From positions 86,020 to 150,019 of the forward strand of contig NW_023501151.1 in assembly GCF_014066305.1 (NCBI RefSeq): a stretch of DNA of 64,000 bases, written 5' to 3'. Below, in pieces: positions 61,446 through 64,000 of this stretch; within the stretch, counting starts at the first letter, position 1; each line of letters starts with the position of its first letter. The notes beneath the pieces were generated by a model that had not been told where the DNA came from, made no database searches, and worked only from the letters and a program-made list of their open reading frames with translations. Position numbers and translations under genes: made by a program. The DNA is from Letharia columbiana (Eukaryota > Ascomycota > Lecanoromycetes > Lecanorales > Parmeliaceae).

Positions 61446-64000
61446 CTAATATCGTCGATATTCGAATATACTTTATTAATTATATTCTTATTAAAATTTA
61501 ATATAATTATATATATCTTTTATTACATTTAAATCTACGTTCTATAATATTTAAATTATAAATAAAGATTTTAGTCTTAATTATACTTTAAAGTAGATAA
61601 AAAATTAAAATTAAAAGTTTATTTAAAAGTCTATTAGCTAAAGCTATTAATCGTAGTTAAAATTATATAGATTCTAAAGATTTCTATTAAAAGAATAATA
61701 GATAAATTTACTATTTATAGCTTTAATTACGAAGAACTTAAATATCGCTACTTAAATATTCTTATAATATAAGTTTTTTTAAGTTTTTTAACATTTAAAA
61801 AGAGTTAAACTTATATTCTTATTAATAGATTTAGATAATTTAAATTTTTTAATAATATTAAGATTACTATATTATAGAGTTTACTTTTTATATTAATATT
61901 ATATATTAATTAAACTTTAATTCTATTTTACGTCTTTATTATTAAATATAAGTTTTCTATTACTAGAATAGCTTATATACTCTAGTATATATTTTATAGT
62001 ACTTTAAGCTTACTTTAATAGTTTATTTAAAAATACTCTTAAAGAGCTCTTTAAGTATCTTTAAAAGTTTAAAGAAATTTAATAGAATATTATATAATTA
62101 TAAAATATTAATTAATCTTTCTATTATATTAATAAGCTTTCTATTATTAGAATACTCGCGTTTAATTATATAATATAGTATATAAAGCTAACGCAATATC
62201 TTATCTAAGTTATTTTAAATTTAATACTTAATCTATAAGTTATATATAAGAGATTATTTTAAATTAAATAAAGAACTATAAGAGAGAGACTATTTAAAGT
62301 TATATTAAATCTTTAAAATCTAATATCGTCTTACTTATATTTATAATATATTTTATTAATATCTAGTCTCTTTTCTTATCGCTTTTTAATTAAGTATAGC
62401 GATTTTCAAATAGCTATATTAATTAGCGTCTCTATATTTATTTATAACTTAATAATATATATAATAACTCTTTATTATAGTATAAAGAGAATACTATTTA
62501 TATAAGATAATTATAAATATAAATCTTATAATAAGATAGAAAGATTAAAAAGGCCTTAGTACGCTAAGTTTAATTAGGCTATAATATTAAAACTAGTATA
62601 GATATAATATTAATATAGATAAAGATAGATTAAGAATAGTAAGACTATCGAACTATATAGATAAAAAGAATATATAATATAATAGAGAATATTTTCGTTA
62701 AAGCTCGCTAGCTATAGAATTAAGTAATATATTAATAATACTATCTCTCTCTCTTAATAGCTATAATCTTTATAGCTAATAAATCGAAGATATAGATCTA
62801 TTACTTATCTTATATCTTTAAATATCTATAATTCATATAAGTCTTAATTAGAGATAATTAAGATCTCGAAGATATAGTTATATTTTATCTACGCATAATA
62901 AGATTCTTTAAATTCTTCTCTTATTCAGTCTATCTATTATAGATCCTTCGAAAACAACTAAATAATTCTATCGTATATATATATATTATACTCGATAAAA
63001 AATTATAAAAAATAAAGAACTTTTAATATTAGTATATTAGTTTAAATTAGTATCTTTTTTTAACGTTAATAATAATAGCAATATCGTATCTTAAAGTTTT
63101 CGCTAGCGTATTATCGATAGTACTTTTTTTATAGTATTAAGAATTTTTAATTTAAAGAAGATTTATAAAGAATTAAATAAATAGTAATTAAAAAAAGATT
63201 TATTATATAGTAGCTATCTAATTTCATATTTTATAATAGAGAAGACATCGATGAAATAATGTAACGTACCAACAGTCGATAGTACTCCAAGCCGCTTTTA
63301 AGCTCGTGGATATTAGATCTAAAATCCGAGATTATATAACTTTAATATAAGATTTTCCATAGAATATTGAGGGTGTCGATATTACAATTAACGCGTTTCA
63401 ATTCGGCGATAGTAAGATCCAAGGGTAAGATAACGTACTATGTACTTCGAAAGATACAAAAAAAACTCTTCATAAGAGAAGTTTCATTTCGCCATGTTTA
63501 GTACAAAGTCATTACGTTAAGTGTACAGAGATCTAAGAAATCGATTTATAATTATAAAAGGAAAATAGGATTATTTTTAAAATAAATATCGAATGAAGTT
63601 TCTCAGAACTCGAAAATTAAAAACCGCGATATTCGGAGAAATTCCCGGCGTTTATGTTAATTTCTGACTCATTCGTAAATCCAATATATTTATATAATCT
63701 ATTCCATCGTTTATAGACCCAATATATCTATAGGTAATAATTTCTGTTGATTTCTTTAAATCTCGCTAGTAGCGTTTTTTTAATTCAGTAGATACCCTTA
63801 ATACATTAAACCTTATATTTGATCTCTCGACATTTGTATTCGAAATGAATATATTTGTTTCATACTTCTTATATTAAGTCTACTTTTTATATATAACACC
63901 TCTTTTATCTTCAATAAGATTTAATTACTCTTTATCGAAAATAGAACGAGTTATAATTAAGTATTTACCCCCTTCTTTATATTAATCTCAATATTTACTT
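61446..64000. other. RIP-degraded DNA grading into less mutated, ORF-free sequence
   Basis: 61,446-63,200 is AT-rich repeat debris. From about 63,230 to the end CA, TG, CC and GG reappear, so RIP was weak there. No ORF of 60 codons and no RNA gene is visible. It may be the edge of a unique region beyond the window. Confidence 0.5.

Overview
The window looks like a transposon graveyard from a filamentous ascomycete (Pezizomycotina). Most of the 64 kb is extremely AT-rich. The surviving C residues sit almost only before T or G, while CpA/TpG and CpC/GpG are nearly absent. That is the footprint of heavy repeat-induced point mutation (RIP) or a very similar C-to-T process. I found no intact host gene, no rRNA or tRNA gene and no CRISPR array. 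The species cannot be named from the sequence alone.

Layout. 1-1435: degraded Ty3/gypsy pol (minus), with a sister copy at about 57.6-60.4 kb. 4.9-5.9 kb: two copies of a short repeat family (here family M), which recurs at 11.3, 15.3, 43.9, 47.2, 49.9, 53.6 and 57.1 kb. 6.3-7.6 kb and 11.8-13.6 kb: less mutated islands without convincing genes. 8.3-9.4 kb: a solo copia-type LTR and a long inverted-repeat element with a GC-rich hairpin. 13.8-19.3 kb: a dead Ty1/copia element whose 3' LTR is tandemly duplicated up to 19.57 kb; RIP damage fades out inside that duplication. 19.3-22.97 kb: an island of normal base composition with one candidate membrane-protein pseudogene. 23.0-26.6 kb: RIPped repeats. 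26,642-33,908: a young, un-RIPped, chromodomain-type Ty3/gypsy retrotransposon on the minus strand, with near-identical 170-bp LTRs and a 5-bp target duplication. 35.0-37.05 kb: a 2-kb GC-rich element that shares its right end with family M and carries a coding minisatellite. 37.4-38.3 kb: a RIPped copy of its right half. 38.5-39.7 kb: a RIPped gag-plus-LTR piece of the same gypsy family. 39.7-41.0 kb: an inverted copy of the repeat at 23.6 kb. 41.2-43.9 kb: a terminal-inverted-repeat element with microsatellite-filled arms. 44.3-63.2 kb: RIPped transposon debris. The last 800 bases are less mutated but ORF-free.

How it fits together. The young gypsy element encodes Gag, a retropepsin-like domain, reverse transcriptase, RNase H and integrase, ending in a chromodomain and an AT-hook. 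Both tail motifs suit an enzyme that inserts into AT-rich, H3K9-methylated heterochromatin, which is where this copy lies. It carries one frameshift in reverse transcriptase, a stop codon near the likely Gag start and a Pro in the protease active site, so this copy is probably not autonomous. The locus preserves several generations of the same families at different stages of decay.
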